DNA from: Algoriphagus marincola HL-49
GTDB taxonomy: Bacteria; Bacteroidota; Bacteroidia; Cytophagales; Cyclobacteriaceae
NCBI GenBank assembly: GCA_001314815.1
Contig: LJXT01000029.1
Coordinates: forward strand, 1-33,379
Length of the DNA stretch: 33,379 bases
Reading direction: 5' to 3'
This document shows, in pieces, positions 18,201-24,826 of this stretch (its first letter is position 1; each line of letters starts with the position of its first letter). Both the position numbers and the translations under genes were made by a program. The notes under the pieces are model-generated. The model saw only the letters and a program-made list of their open reading frames with translations, did no database searches and was not told the origin of the DNA.

Positions 18201-18676
18201 TCTCCAGAGATATTGACATTCATGATCGGAAAGTCCGAGGTATTCACCTCCACCACATTTGGATCCTGATCGAGGTCAGTTGGTAACTCACTTTTTGCCT
18301 TATCTACTGCATCCTTTACATCCTGAATGGCCTTTGATATTTCAATTCCAGGATTGAACTCAATAACAATGGAAGAAAAATCCTGTACGGAAGTGGATTT
18401 GATATCCTTCACATCATTGAGGGACTTCAGCTCCTTTTCGATGGGTCGAGTGATCAGGTTTTCCATATCCACAGGCGAATTACCTGGATAAGGAGTACCC
18501 ACATAGACCGTTGGAATAACTATCTCTGGAAAACTTTCCTTAGGCATGTTGCGATAAGCACTCAGGCCAAGCACGGTAATAATCAGTGTCAAAATCACCA
18601 CCGAGGTGGAATTGTCGACACTGAGACTGGATAGTCCAAATTCCCGAGTGGTTTTCAATTTTTGTTGATCTGACAT
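15272..18676 (-). CDS. RND multidrug efflux permease (HAE1/AcrB-like)
   Basis: The 1134-residue protein is an inner-membrane proton-driven RND pump: first helix near 25-42, a large periplasmic porter domain (YRNMPKESFPEIVIPTVYVGT), helices 2-6 around 350-500, a second porter domain (about 610-890) and helices 8-12 at the C-terminus. In helix 4 the proton-relay pair reads DN (GMLVDNGIVVVEN, Asp411-Asn412) where AcrB has DD. Residues about 514-555 add two hydrophobic segments before the usual helix 7 (about 587-606), unlike AcrB. It starts three bases after the adaptor gene and is last in the tetR-tolC-mfp-rnd operon. The substrate cannot be told from sequence. Confidence 0.95.
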   Translation of the reverse strand: MSDQQKLKTTREFGLSSLSVDNSTSVVILTLIITVLGLSAYRNMPKESFPEIVIPTVYVGTPYPGNSPVDMENLITRPIEKELKSLNDVKDIKSTSVQDFSSIVIEFNPGIEISKAIQDVKDAVDKAKSELPTDLDQDPNVVEVNTSDFPIMNVNISGDYSETELKKFGEYLEDEIEKLPEISKADLAGTVEREIQINADPYKMEATGVTFNDISGAVQSENVTVSGGNIRSGDFTRTLRVDGEFSDPQDLLNIIVKTDNQKIVYLRDVAKVEDTYKERSSYARSKNLPVVTINVTKRSGENLLNAADKIKVIIDDAKADRFPQDLEITITNDQSKQTRLQVSDLENSIIFGVILVVLVLMFFLGFRNALFVGVAIPLSMFISFLVLNSFGITLNLMVLFSLILALGMLVDNGIVVVENIYRLMSEGKNPIRAAKEGVGEVAWPIITSTATTLAAFLPLAFWDDIVGEFMKYLPITLIIVLSSSLFVALVINPVLTSLYMKVEDINVVKKKQKPIIIAGIFLVLSIIFYLLGWTAFGSLALVASVLTIFNVFVLRKAIRWFQTVFLVNLENNYEKTLKFALRGWNPYFFFAGVNLLLILSLALLVVRSPKILFFPDNQPQLVNVFVEFPIGTDIEATDEFVDRMEDEVYQALDEFHPIIESFITQVGEGTGDPTEGPSNETTPHKAKITIGFVDYIDRQGVNTNKAMEVIRNLAEKYPGVLITVDKQRNGPPVGKAVNIEFIGENYEQLIDYVGKAKDYLEEQNIPGLEELKTDLSLGSPEVILDIDREKARRFGLSTSSIATELRTALFGLEVSKYKEGEDDYPIQLRLMDDYRYDINTLVNKKIGFRDKFGTKREVPISAVADIQYGSTYGSVKRKDLEKVITMYSNVLDGYNPTEINQKIKTLMASYEVPDRIQVKFTGEQEEQAKSQEFLTRALGIAISLIFLIIVAQFNSVTTPFIIMASVVLSTIGVFLGLVIFNMDFVVIMTGIGIISLAGVVVNNAIVLIDYTNLVRERRREELGVDKGAFLSYEDLIGSIIESGRTRLRPVLLTAITTVLGLIPLAIGMNINFGSLLSSFDPQFYIGGDNADFWGPMAWTVIFGLTFATFLTLVIVPVMYLLADKLNMAIRKVKA

Positions 18677-18679
18677 GAT

Positions 18680-19816
18680 TTAACCTTGTGCAATATTTAC
18701 GTTGAAATTGTCTCCTACTTCTCTGAAACCCTTGTCTACCAAGGTCTCATTTCCTTGAAGACCCTCTAAAATCTCTGCATTGTCATTGAATGTTTTACCA
18801 CGCTTGACATAGGTCTTCTTCGCTACACCGTCCTGAACGATATACACGTAGTCACCTTTATTGTCGCTAAGAATCAAATGATTAGGAACAATCACTGAAT
18901 CATCATTCTCATAGTCTTTGATTTTCATAACCGTCAACATGTTGGGCTTCACCATTTTCATATTGGGAAGAAACACCTCGACCTTGAAGGTTCGGTTGTT
19001 GGGATTGATAATTGCCCCTACCGAACTCACTCTCGTCTTCAGACTTTCACCGATGGAAGGAAAAGAAATCTGAACGCTGTCCCCTTTGCTGAGTACACCG
19101 ACATAGGACTCTGATACATCAGCCTCTATAAAAAGATCACTTTCACCCACAAACTGAAACATGGGCATTCCCGGCTGCACCAATTCACCAAGTCTGACAT
19201 CGACAGATTCAATGGTACCTGTAAATGGCGCTCTGATGACAGTCTTATCCAGTTGAGTCTTCAGCGAAGCCAAATTTCTTTCCAGTCCTTCTTTCCGGTT
19301 TTTTGCTTCCAAAAATTGGACTTCTGTACCGATTTCCTGGTCCCAAAGTCTTTTTTGCTTTTCAAAAAGCATGGTAGCCAAGTCCAGTGATGTCTCCAAT
19401 TCCTCGATATTCCGTTGGATCGACTCAGAATCAATCCGAGCGAGAATAGTACCCCGCTGCACACGCATTCCCTCAATAGCTGGAATCTCCAGGATTCTAC
19501 CACCTGTTTCAGCCGAGATGACTACGTTTTTCTTAGAAACAACAGATCCCGTCACTTCTACAAAGTGCTCAAAATTGGCTTTCCGAGCACTCGCTGTGGT
19601 GATCAATACAGACTTCTTGTTTTTTGAAGCAAATTCAGGATCCAAGGTGGCAATTTCAGATTCTAGCTCAAGGATTTTGGTCTGAATTCCGGATGCCTCT
19701 TCCTGCAGACTTTCCAGTTCGGCTTTCTTGGTTTCCAGTTCTGATTGTTCTGCTCCGCAGCTGTATAAAACCACGGCAGTTAGACTCAGAAATAAAAATT
19801 TGTATATCGCTTTCAT
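18680..19816 (-). CDS. Efflux RND periplasmic adaptor (membrane fusion lipoprotein)
   Basis: From the ATG at 19816 the 378-residue protein has a lipoprotein signal (MKAIYKFLFLSLTAVVLYSC, Cys20), an N-terminal coiled coil (about 25-60, heptads rich in E, L and K), a lipoyl-type half (VISAETGGRILEIPAIEGMR), an alpha hairpin (about 125-185), the second lipoyl half (VIRAPFTGTIESVDVRLGEL) and a beta-barrel region. It bridges the RND pump and the TolC-like channel. The extra N-terminal coiled coil before the lipoyl domain is worth noting; most adaptors have only the hairpin. The upstream ATG 19 codons earlier overlaps the tolC-like stop and does not start a signal peptide. Confidence 0.93.
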   Translation of the reverse strand: MKAIYKFLFLSLTAVVLYSCGAEQSELETKKAELESLQEEASGIQTKILELESEIATLDPEFASKNKKSVLITTASARKANFEHFVEVTGSVVSKKNVVISAETGGRILEIPAIEGMRVQRGTILARIDSESIQRNIEELETSLDLATMLFEKQKRLWDQEIGTEVQFLEAKNRKEGLERNLASLKTQLDKTVIRAPFTGTIESVDVRLGELVQPGMPMFQFVGESDLFIEADVSESYVGVLSKGDSVQISFPSIGESLKTRVSSVGAIINPNNRTFKVEVFLPNMKMVKPNMLTVMKIKDYENDDSVIVPNHLILSDNKGDYVYIVQDGVAKKTYVKRGKTFNDNAEILEGLQGNETLVDKGFREVGDNFNVNIAQG

Positions 19817-19856
19817 ATTATTTTTTCGGAATTGAGTCCCAAGACTGGGAGTTGGT

Positions 19857-21215
19857 TTAGTTGATAATGTCATTTTTAAGAATTCCTAATGCTTTTTCTA
19901 AATCGACTTTTGCAATCAAGCCATCGTAAAGCGCTGAGAGGTAATTGAATTCGGCTTCTACCAGAGCGGCATCTGCTTCGACTACTTCGAGATTTGACCC
20001 GACACCTTCTTGATATTTGATTTTGGCTATATCGTAGACTTCACGGGCTAAATCCAGATTTTCCCGTTGCACCGTCAAGATGAGCAGGTCATTCTCTAAA
20101 GTTGATTTTGCTGTGAAAACCTCATTTTTTATGCTTTCTCTTAAGAAACTTCGTTGGTTCTCTAGTTGCTGAATTTGAATTCTGTTTTTCTGAATTCGGG
20201 CACTTTTAAGCAAACCATCGAAAATAGGAATCTGCATGCTGACACCTAACAAGGAGCTTCCAAACCAATTCTGTTTGTCATATACAGTGTCAAATGTATT
20301 TCCTGCACCGGATCGCTGAGCATTAGCCACAAAATCAATAGTAGGCATGTATTGCGATTGATTGTTTTTCAAGTCCAAGCCGATCAGTTCGATATTCGTA
20401 TTTAGCTGAGCAACCTCAATCCGCTCCACACCTTCATCAATCAACAAGGCATTGAGCTCTTCGATGGGGTTTAACTCTGCAAGCGTTTCGTTTGGACGAA
20501 CATCATACTCCATGGGAAGCCCCATCTGAAGTTTTAATATTTGCTCACTTACTTCTAGGGAAGTTCTAGCTCGCTCTACCTGAGAATAGGTATTATTTCG
20601 CTGCACTTGAATACGGGATACATCGATCTTTTCCGCAAAACCAGCCTGATTCAATGCCTGAGTTTCAGAAAGTAAAGTATCGATCCGAGCCAAGTTTGCT
20701 TCTGCCAAACGAATTCTTTCCTGATTGACCAAAACTCCAAAATAAGCTTTCTTCACTGCCTCTATGGCATCATTTTCGGTCTTGATCAGATCTAGATCGG
20801 TCAGCTGCTTGTAAGTCTTTGCTGCTCGAAGTCCTACGAAAAACGAACCATCAAAAATCATTTGTCTGAGATTTGCTCCCAAGTTAGACTGATAACTCAC
20901 TCCAAATCTGGCAGGAATGACATCCGAGGGAATATTCGGATCTCCAAATGGCGGTTCATTAGGTAGAAAAACAACAGGAATTGCCGGGTTGTAATTCAAA
21001 TCAAAGTTACCGTTGATCTGAGGGAGACCCGAGGCGGTTGTTTCCTTGACAGTTGCTTTGGAAATCAAAGTTTCCAATTGTGCATTTTTTACATTCACAT
21101 TATTTTCCAAAGTATACTGAAGTGCCTCTTCGAGAGTCAATTCAACGATTTCCTGTGCTTCTACTTTGAAGATAAAATTGAATAATAAAAAGAAAATAAT
21201 AGCTGGTTTTCTCAT
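19857..21215 (-). CDS. TolC-family outer-membrane efflux protein
   Basis: A 452-residue outer-membrane channel protein has a signal peptide ending FKVEAQ (residue 21) and then two repeats of the OEP fold: EEALQYTLENNVNVKNAQLE near 30 and an equivalent helix pair from about 240, with long amphipathic helices rich in Q, N and E and a C-terminal SALYDGLIAKVDLEKALG. It would trimerise as the exit duct of the RND pump. Its start overlaps the tetR stop by four bases (ATGA), and 40 bases separate it from the adaptor gene. Confidence 0.95.
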   Translation of the reverse strand: MRKPAIIFFLLFNFIFKVEAQEIVELTLEEALQYTLENNVNVKNAQLETLISKATVKETTASGLPQINGNFDLNYNPAIPVVFLPNEPPFGDPNIPSDVIPARFGVSYQSNLGANLRQMIFDGSFFVGLRAAKTYKQLTDLDLIKTENDAIEAVKKAYFGVLVNQERIRLAEANLARIDTLLSETQALNQAGFAEKIDVSRIQVQRNNTYSQVERARTSLEVSEQILKLQMGLPMEYDVRPNETLAELNPIEELNALLIDEGVERIEVAQLNTNIELIGLDLKNNQSQYMPTIDFVANAQRSGAGNTFDTVYDKQNWFGSSLLGVSMQIPIFDGLLKSARIQKNRIQIQQLENQRSFLRESIKNEVFTAKSTLENDLLILTVQRENLDLAREVYDIAKIKYQEGVGSNLEVVEADAALVEAEFNYLSALYDGLIAKVDLEKALGILKNDIIN

Positions 21216-21841
21216 TTTTCAGGGTTTGAAACAGATTTTTCTTGCTGGGATTTATAGGCTTCTCGTCCTTTTTCGGTGAAAATGCCATGAAGAAAATGAT
21301 CCATCATTTCGAGTTGAACTTTGACGATATCATATTCCTTATCTTGAAAATTAGCCGACTCCATTGCATTGGTGATTTGATCCACTCGAATACGTGCTAG
21401 AATGGGAGCTTCTATTTCGGAACGGAAATAGCCCATTTTTTTCCCTCGTTCAATAATTTCAATTAATTCATGCAAAATGATTTCTTCCTTATGCCTGACA
21501 AAAACAGACCAAGCTTCCGGAAAGTACTTTTGTACTTCATGAATCGTAATCGGATTGATGGATTGCAAGCGATGCCTCATCATTCGGGATATACTTACTA
21601 AAGTTTCAATGACCTGGTCATCGGAACTATTCATAATCTCGTCTAGCTTGCACTGATCTTCATTCAAAATTCGCTCAAAGGCAGATTTAACCAGTTCCTT
21701 CTTGTCTGAAAACTCCTGATACAGCGTCTTTTTCGAAATTCCCAAGTGCCTGGCAATATCATCCATGGTCACACTGCGAACTCCGAACCTAGAAAATTCA
21801 TCTACCGCCGCATCTAATATCTTCTCTCGCATCTCATGCAT
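21212..21841 (-). CDS. TetR/AcrR family transcriptional regulator of the efflux operon
   Basis: The 209-residue regulator has an N-terminal TetR helix-turn-helix (EFSRFGVRSVTMDDIARHLG then SKKTLYQEFSDKKELV, residues about 15-55). The variable ligand-binding domain follows, including MRHRLQSINPITIHEVQKYF near 90. A second ATG three codons in (21832) is also possible. It is the first gene of its operon, so it probably represses its own pump genes. A perfect inverted repeat upstream (21952-21967) is a good operator candidate. The inducer is unknown. Confidence 0.93.
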   Translation of the reverse strand: MHEMREKILDAAVDEFSRFGVRSVTMDDIARHLGISKKTLYQEFSDKKELVKSAFERILNEDQCKLDEIMNSSDDQVIETLVSISRMMRHRLQSINPITIHEVQKYFPEAWSVFVRHKEEIILHELIEIIERGKKMGYFRSEIEAPILARIRVDQITNAMESANFQDKEYDIVKVQLEMMDHFLHGIFTEKGREAYKSQQEKSVSNPEK

Positions 21842-21951
21842 CCTTATAGGTGTTCGAGTTGCGAAACTATGGAAACGATAGGAAAGTTCAAAGTTTCCAG
21901 AGTTTTTTCTAAAATTATATTTGGGTGTTTATCAATATTCTTTTTACAAAC

Positions 21952-21967
21952 TGTTCGTTCACGAACA
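21952..21967. promoter_or_regulatory. TetR-type operator in the divergent promoter region
   Basis: TGTTCGT-TC-ACGAACA is a perfect seven-base inverted repeat with a two-base spacer; the symmetry extends weakly as AAA/TTT outside one mismatch. It is located about 110 bases before tetR and 93 bases before the hydrolase start. Its size and symmetry fit a TetR dimer site; identity of the binder is inferred from the adjacent tetR. Confidence 0.7.
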
Positions 21968-21969
21968 TT

Positions 21970-21996
21970 TTTGCATATTTTTGATATATAATTTTG
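21970..21996 (+). promoter_or_regulatory. Candidate promoter of the alpha/beta hydrolase gene
   Basis: TAATTTTG (21989-21996) fully matches the -7 consensus TAnnTTTG. A TTTG at 21970-21973 could be the -33 box, although the 15-base spacer is short. The operator at 21952-21967 touches its upstream edge, so the TetR protein may also govern this gene. Confidence 0.45.
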
Positions 21997-22059
21997 TAGA
22001 ATCAATCACGTTCATCTATAAAAATTTGTAGTTTGAATAAAATAATAAAGTTTTAATCC

Positions 22060-22863
22060 ATGACTCGATCTATCGAAACCAAACTTGGAAAGCTCTCCTA
22101 CCTCACCCATGGAGAAGGCGACAAAACTTTTATCCTATTTCATGGATTTGGACAAACCCAAGAGGATATGGCTAAATTTTTAGAGTTGCGCCAAAATGGG
22201 TCAAAGTATATCCTCGTTGATATTTTTTATCATGGCAAAAGCCATTGGTTTGATTCTGCGACACCTTTGACCAAAAACACTTGGAAGATCTTTATTGAGC
22301 ATTTGATGAAGAAGGAGGACTTTCATGAATTTCACCTGATTGGATACAGCATGGGTGGGAAATTTGCCTTGTTGACTTATGAGCTTTTTGATAAAAAGGT
22401 CAAAAGTCTTACCCTACTCGCTCCGGACGGCATTAAAACCGGTCTTTGGTATAGTATCAGCAGTTACCCGGGCTCATTTCAAGGTGTTTTTAAGGGAGTT
22501 GTTTTCAAGCCTAGACTATTCTTTGGCTTGATGGACGGATTAAATTCAGCAGGTTTGCTTGAAAGCAGCATTGTCAAATTTGTACAGACCCAGATGGAAA
22601 CTCGATCCAAACGGGCCCAAGTCTATTTCACTTGGAGAGTCTTTGGTAGGATTCAATTGCATTTGGGGAAAATCATTCGCCAACTCCGAAAGAATAAAAC
22701 CCCTGTTGAGCTTTTCATTGGAAAATACGATCGGATGGTTACGGAGCAGAACCTAGCCCGATTTTCATCCAAAGTACCGCATTTAAGACTGCATAGTTTG
22801 CCAGTCGGACACGGAAGACTCATTGAAGCTACGGTGGACTTTTTGAAGAAAGCTAAAAATTAA
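22060..22863 (+). CDS. Alpha/beta hydrolase
   Basis: This 267-residue cytoplasmic protein has the alpha/beta hydrolase plan: oxyanion-hole loop ILFHGFGQTQEDM (His28-Gly29), nucleophile elbow GYSMGG with Ser97, probable acid Asp224 in IGKYDRMV and His251 in PVGHGRL. It belongs to the broad MhpC/BioH-like group; the substrate cannot be deduced. It is divergent from the efflux operon and shares its regulatory region, hinting at a link with detoxification. Its TAA overlaps the stop of the convergent zinc-ribbon gene. Confidence 0.9.
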   Translation: MTRSIETKLGKLSYLTHGEGDKTFILFHGFGQTQEDMAKFLELRQNGSKYILVDIFYHGKSHWFDSATPLTKNTWKIFIEHLMKKEDFHEFHLIGYSMGGKFALLTYELFDKKVKSLTLLAPDGIKTGLWYSISSYPGSFQGVFKGVVFKPRLFFGLMDGLNSAGLLESSIVKFVQTQMETRSKRAQVYFTWRVFGRIQLHLGKIIRQLRKNKTPVELFIGKYDRMVTEQNLARFSSKVPHLRLHSLPVGHGRLIEATVDFLKKAKN

Positions 22864-23222
22864 CTTTCCTTTCGCTTCACAATCAAATACCAATCCCCTT
22901 CTAGGGCAAGATAGCCATAGTCATAGCAAAAGTGATAGACAGCCCCTTTTTTGGTTTCATAGGTATGAGTGAAATAGACAAAATCAAAACCCTCCCGCAT
23001 CAAGCGATCTTTAGGCGTTTTAGTCATATCCTCACCAGAAGGAATCAATGACTCGAGAATGTTTCGGTTCTTTTTCAAGCGATGATTGATGCGACGCATG
23101 AAATTGCTGTTGTCTGCGTACTGCTTGTAGTTGTAATTATTTCTACACTGATCGTCGCAGAACTTTTTATCAGCCCTCCCCTGTACAGGCGCTCCACAAT
23201 TAAGACAGGTTTTCTTTTCCAT
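22860..23222 (-). CDS. Zinc-ribbon protein of unknown function (DUF2116-like N-terminus)
   Basis: The 120-residue protein opens with a zinc-binding pattern: Cys6-x2-Cys9 (CLNCGAPVQGRADKKFC) and Cys22-x3-Cys26 (CDDQC), a treble-clef-like knuckle often seen in proteins annotated as DUF2116 zinc ribbons. The middle (about 40-70) is basic and helical; the C-terminal part FDFVYFTHTYETKKGAVYHFCYDYGYL is aromatic and probably beta-rich. Nothing reveals a specific job; nucleic-acid contact would fit the basic zinc head. It stands alone, converging with the hydrolase. Confidence 0.82.
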   Translation of the reverse strand: MEKKTCLNCGAPVQGRADKKFCDDQCRNNYNYKQYADNSNFMRRINHRLKKNRNILESLIPSGEDMTKTPKDRLMREGFDFVYFTHTYETKKGAVYHFCYDYGYLALEGDWYLIVKRKES

Positions 23223-23286
23223 TGCATCTAAAAAATTTACCTGAATTTAGATGATTAGTTTAAAAAATCAAGAAAAACCTTGAAAA

Positions 23287-23895
23287 CTATCGCTTTGCGA
23301 CTAAACGAATCACGGAAGACAATCCGTCATGAAACGCTCCTTCCTTGATCTCCAGTACTTTTTTCTCAAAAAACAACCACTCCAGATCTTCAAAATCCTC
23401 TTCCAACTCTTCTTTTGAAAATAACATGCTGGCATCTTTGGGCCCTCCTGCTTTCGGGTTTTTGGAATTGTACTCCAAATGTTCCTTGGAAAAAGCCTCG
23501 AGGATGATTTGCCCTCCAGGTTTCAATAGTTTTTTCAATGATTGATGAATAGATGATCGAAGAGAGGCAGGAAAATGCGCAAAAATCAAAACGATCAGAT
23601 CAAAAGAGTTCTCCTTGAAGCCTTGTTGATCTAGAAATCCGACTCGGTAATCAATGGAAACTTCTTTTTCTTGAGCCAGTTTATCTGCTTTAATTTTAGC
23701 GGATGAACTGATGTCAAAAGCCGTCACATCCCAGCTAAGAGTTGCAGCAAAGACGGCATTTCTTCCTTCTCCCTCTGCCGGAAAAAGTGCCTTACCTGGC
23801 TCTATCCCGACTAATTTCGACTGTAAAAATAGATTAGCTTCTTTCCCGTACACGTATTCATCAGCGGCATATCGCTCATCCCAAAACTCTTTCAT
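23287..23895 (-). CDS. Class I SAM-dependent methyltransferase (TehB-like)
   Basis: I start at the ATG at 23895 (MKEFWDERYAADEYVYG), the usual N-terminus of this small methyltransferase group; the 18-codon extension upstream runs through the terminator of the neighbouring operon. The 202-residue protein has the SAM-binding motif ALFPAEGEGRNAVFAA (about 34-49), acidic end of strand 2 in VTAFDIS, and motif IV FDLIVLIFAHFP near 97. Relatives include TehB-type and thiopurine-type methyltransferases acting on small thiols, selenium/tellurium oxyanions or metabolites; the substrate is not evident. Confidence 0.9.
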   Translation of the reverse strand: MKEFWDERYAADEYVYGKEANLFLQSKLVGIEPGKALFPAEGEGRNAVFAATLSWDVTAFDISSSAKIKADKLAQEKEVSIDYRVGFLDQQGFKENSFDLIVLIFAHFPASLRSSIHQSLKKLLKPGGQIILEAFSKEHLEYNSKNPKAGGPKDASMLFSKEELEEDFEDLEWLFFEKKVLEIKEGAFHDGLSSVIRLVAKR

Positions 23896-23923
23896 GATCT
23901 CTTGATTGATTAGAAATGGAAAT

Positions 23924-23947
23924 AAAAAAGGGAACCCGAAAGTTCCC
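23924..23947 (-). terminator. Terminator of the DUF4160/DUF2442-HTH operon
   Basis: On the minus strand GGGAAC-TTTCGG-GTTCCC is followed by six T. It lies 29 bases after the stop of the HTH gene (23976) and isolates the methyltransferase gene from it. Confidence 0.88.
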
Positions 23948-23975
23948 AATCCATGAGTTATGTCAAATCAAATTA

Positions 23976-24497
23976 TTATTTGATTTTTATTTCTAATTGC
24001 TTTCCCAACCCAACTTCAATAATTTTTCTCAATGTTGACAATTCAATATCGGATTTGTCATTTTCTATACGAGAAATATAAGTGCGCGATGTCCCACTCA
24101 TCAAGGCTAGTTCTTGCTGGGTGAGACCAGCCTTGATTCTTGATTCGCGTATTGATTTCCCCAATTCAAAACTCGATTCTGACTTTTCTGGAGAACTGAA
24201 TTCAAATAAAACATCTGCCCCTATCTCAAAAGGTACCATGACTTTTTTCCCGTCTCTTGTAGAGATATATTGCTCTACATTATCAAAAGAGAGAGTGTGA
24301 TTTTTAAGCTTTACCTTTTTCAACTCTTTTTCATCAAAAAGAATAAAGGCAGGTGAGCTTTCATTTACGCCAAAATTTTTTAAAATTTTCGGGAAATCAA
24401 TGATTCTAACCTCACCGTTATTGAAAGTAACACTGACGAAATTATTTTCTATTTTATTGATTTTCAATATTCTAGGAACTTTAAGCGTCTTTCTCAT
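23976..24497 (-). CDS. DUF2442 domain fused to XRE-type HTH (putative antitoxin/repressor)
   Basis: The 173-residue protein has two parts. Residues about 8-95 look like DUF2442 (ENNFVSVTFNNGEVRIIDF, SPAFILFDEKELKKVKL, DNVEQYI). Residues about 110-170 are an XRE helix-turn-helix (LGKSIRESRIKAGLTQQELA, GTSRTYISRIENDKSDIELS). DUF2442 often occurs beside DUF4160 in small two-gene modules that resemble toxin-antitoxin systems; here it carries its own DNA-binding domain. Its start overlaps the DUF4160 stop by four bases (ATGA). A perfect 16-bp palindrome between the -33 and -7 boxes of the operon is its likely autoregulatory operator. Toxin-antitoxin function is inference. Confidence 0.85.
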   Translation of the reverse strand: MRKTLKVPRILKINKIENNFVSVTFNNGEVRIIDFPKILKNFGVNESSPAFILFDEKELKKVKLKNHTLSFDNVEQYISTRDGKKVMVPFEIGADVLFEFSSPEKSESSFELGKSIRESRIKAGLTQQELALMSGTSRTYISRIENDKSDIELSTLRKIIEVGLGKQLEIKIK

Positions 24498-24730
24498 CTC
24501 AAATTTTCATTTAATTCATAAAATACTTCCAGCGCCCAATCAGAATTACCAGCGAGCCAGTCCATTGCTTTTTTGAGTTGCTTGGTCGGCAATTCCCCAG
24601 CATAAACTTCTATTGATTCAATGGTCAGTAACGCTTCAAATTCATTATACAAAACATGAATATGAGGCGGCCTATGATCCCCATTATAAATATTTACTTT
24701 AATCCCATCAAATCGATCGATTGTAGGCAT
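24494..24730 (-). CDS. DUF4160 protein (putative partner of the DUF2442-HTH protein)
   Basis: A 78-residue protein with the DUF4160 hallmark GIKVNIYNGDHRPPHIHVLY (about 9-28) and the C-terminal WLAGNSDWALEVFYELN. DUF4160 is an uncharacterised small family frequently encoded with DUF2442. The HxH in PPHIHV is the most conserved spot and could be catalytic or metal-binding; that is inference. Being first in a tightly coupled two-gene operon with a self-repressing partner, it may be a toxin-like component. The predicted transcription start falls almost on the ATG, so the mRNA may be leaderless. Confidence 0.85.
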   Translation of the reverse strand: MPTIDRFDGIKVNIYNGDHRPPHIHVLYNEFEALLTIESIEVYAGELPTKQLKKAMDWLAGNSDWALEVFYELNENLR

Positions 24731-24734
24731 AGTA

Positions 24735-24767
24735 CAAAGGTAAAAAAGTATCTAATTAGATACCAAA
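24735..24767 (-). promoter_or_regulatory. Promoter of the DUF4160/DUF2442-HTH operon
   Basis: On the minus strand TTTG (24764-24767), 21 bases, then TACCTTTG (24735-24742), a full match to TTTG-N(~19)-TAnnTTTG. Since the -7 box usually ends about three bases before the start of transcription, the mRNA should begin at or within a base or two of the ATG at 24730. Confidence 0.75.
24748..24763. promoter_or_regulatory. 16-bp perfect palindromic operator
   Basis: GTATCTAATTAGATAC is perfectly palindromic and occupies the spacer between the -33 and -7 boxes. A dimeric XRE repressor bound here would block RNA polymerase, which fits negative autoregulation by the HTH protein encoded second in the operon. 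Confidence 0.75.
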
Positions 24768-24826
24768 TAAATTAATCAAAACGACCTAAATCGATTAAAT
24801 CAAAATCAAATCTGTGGCAATAACAC

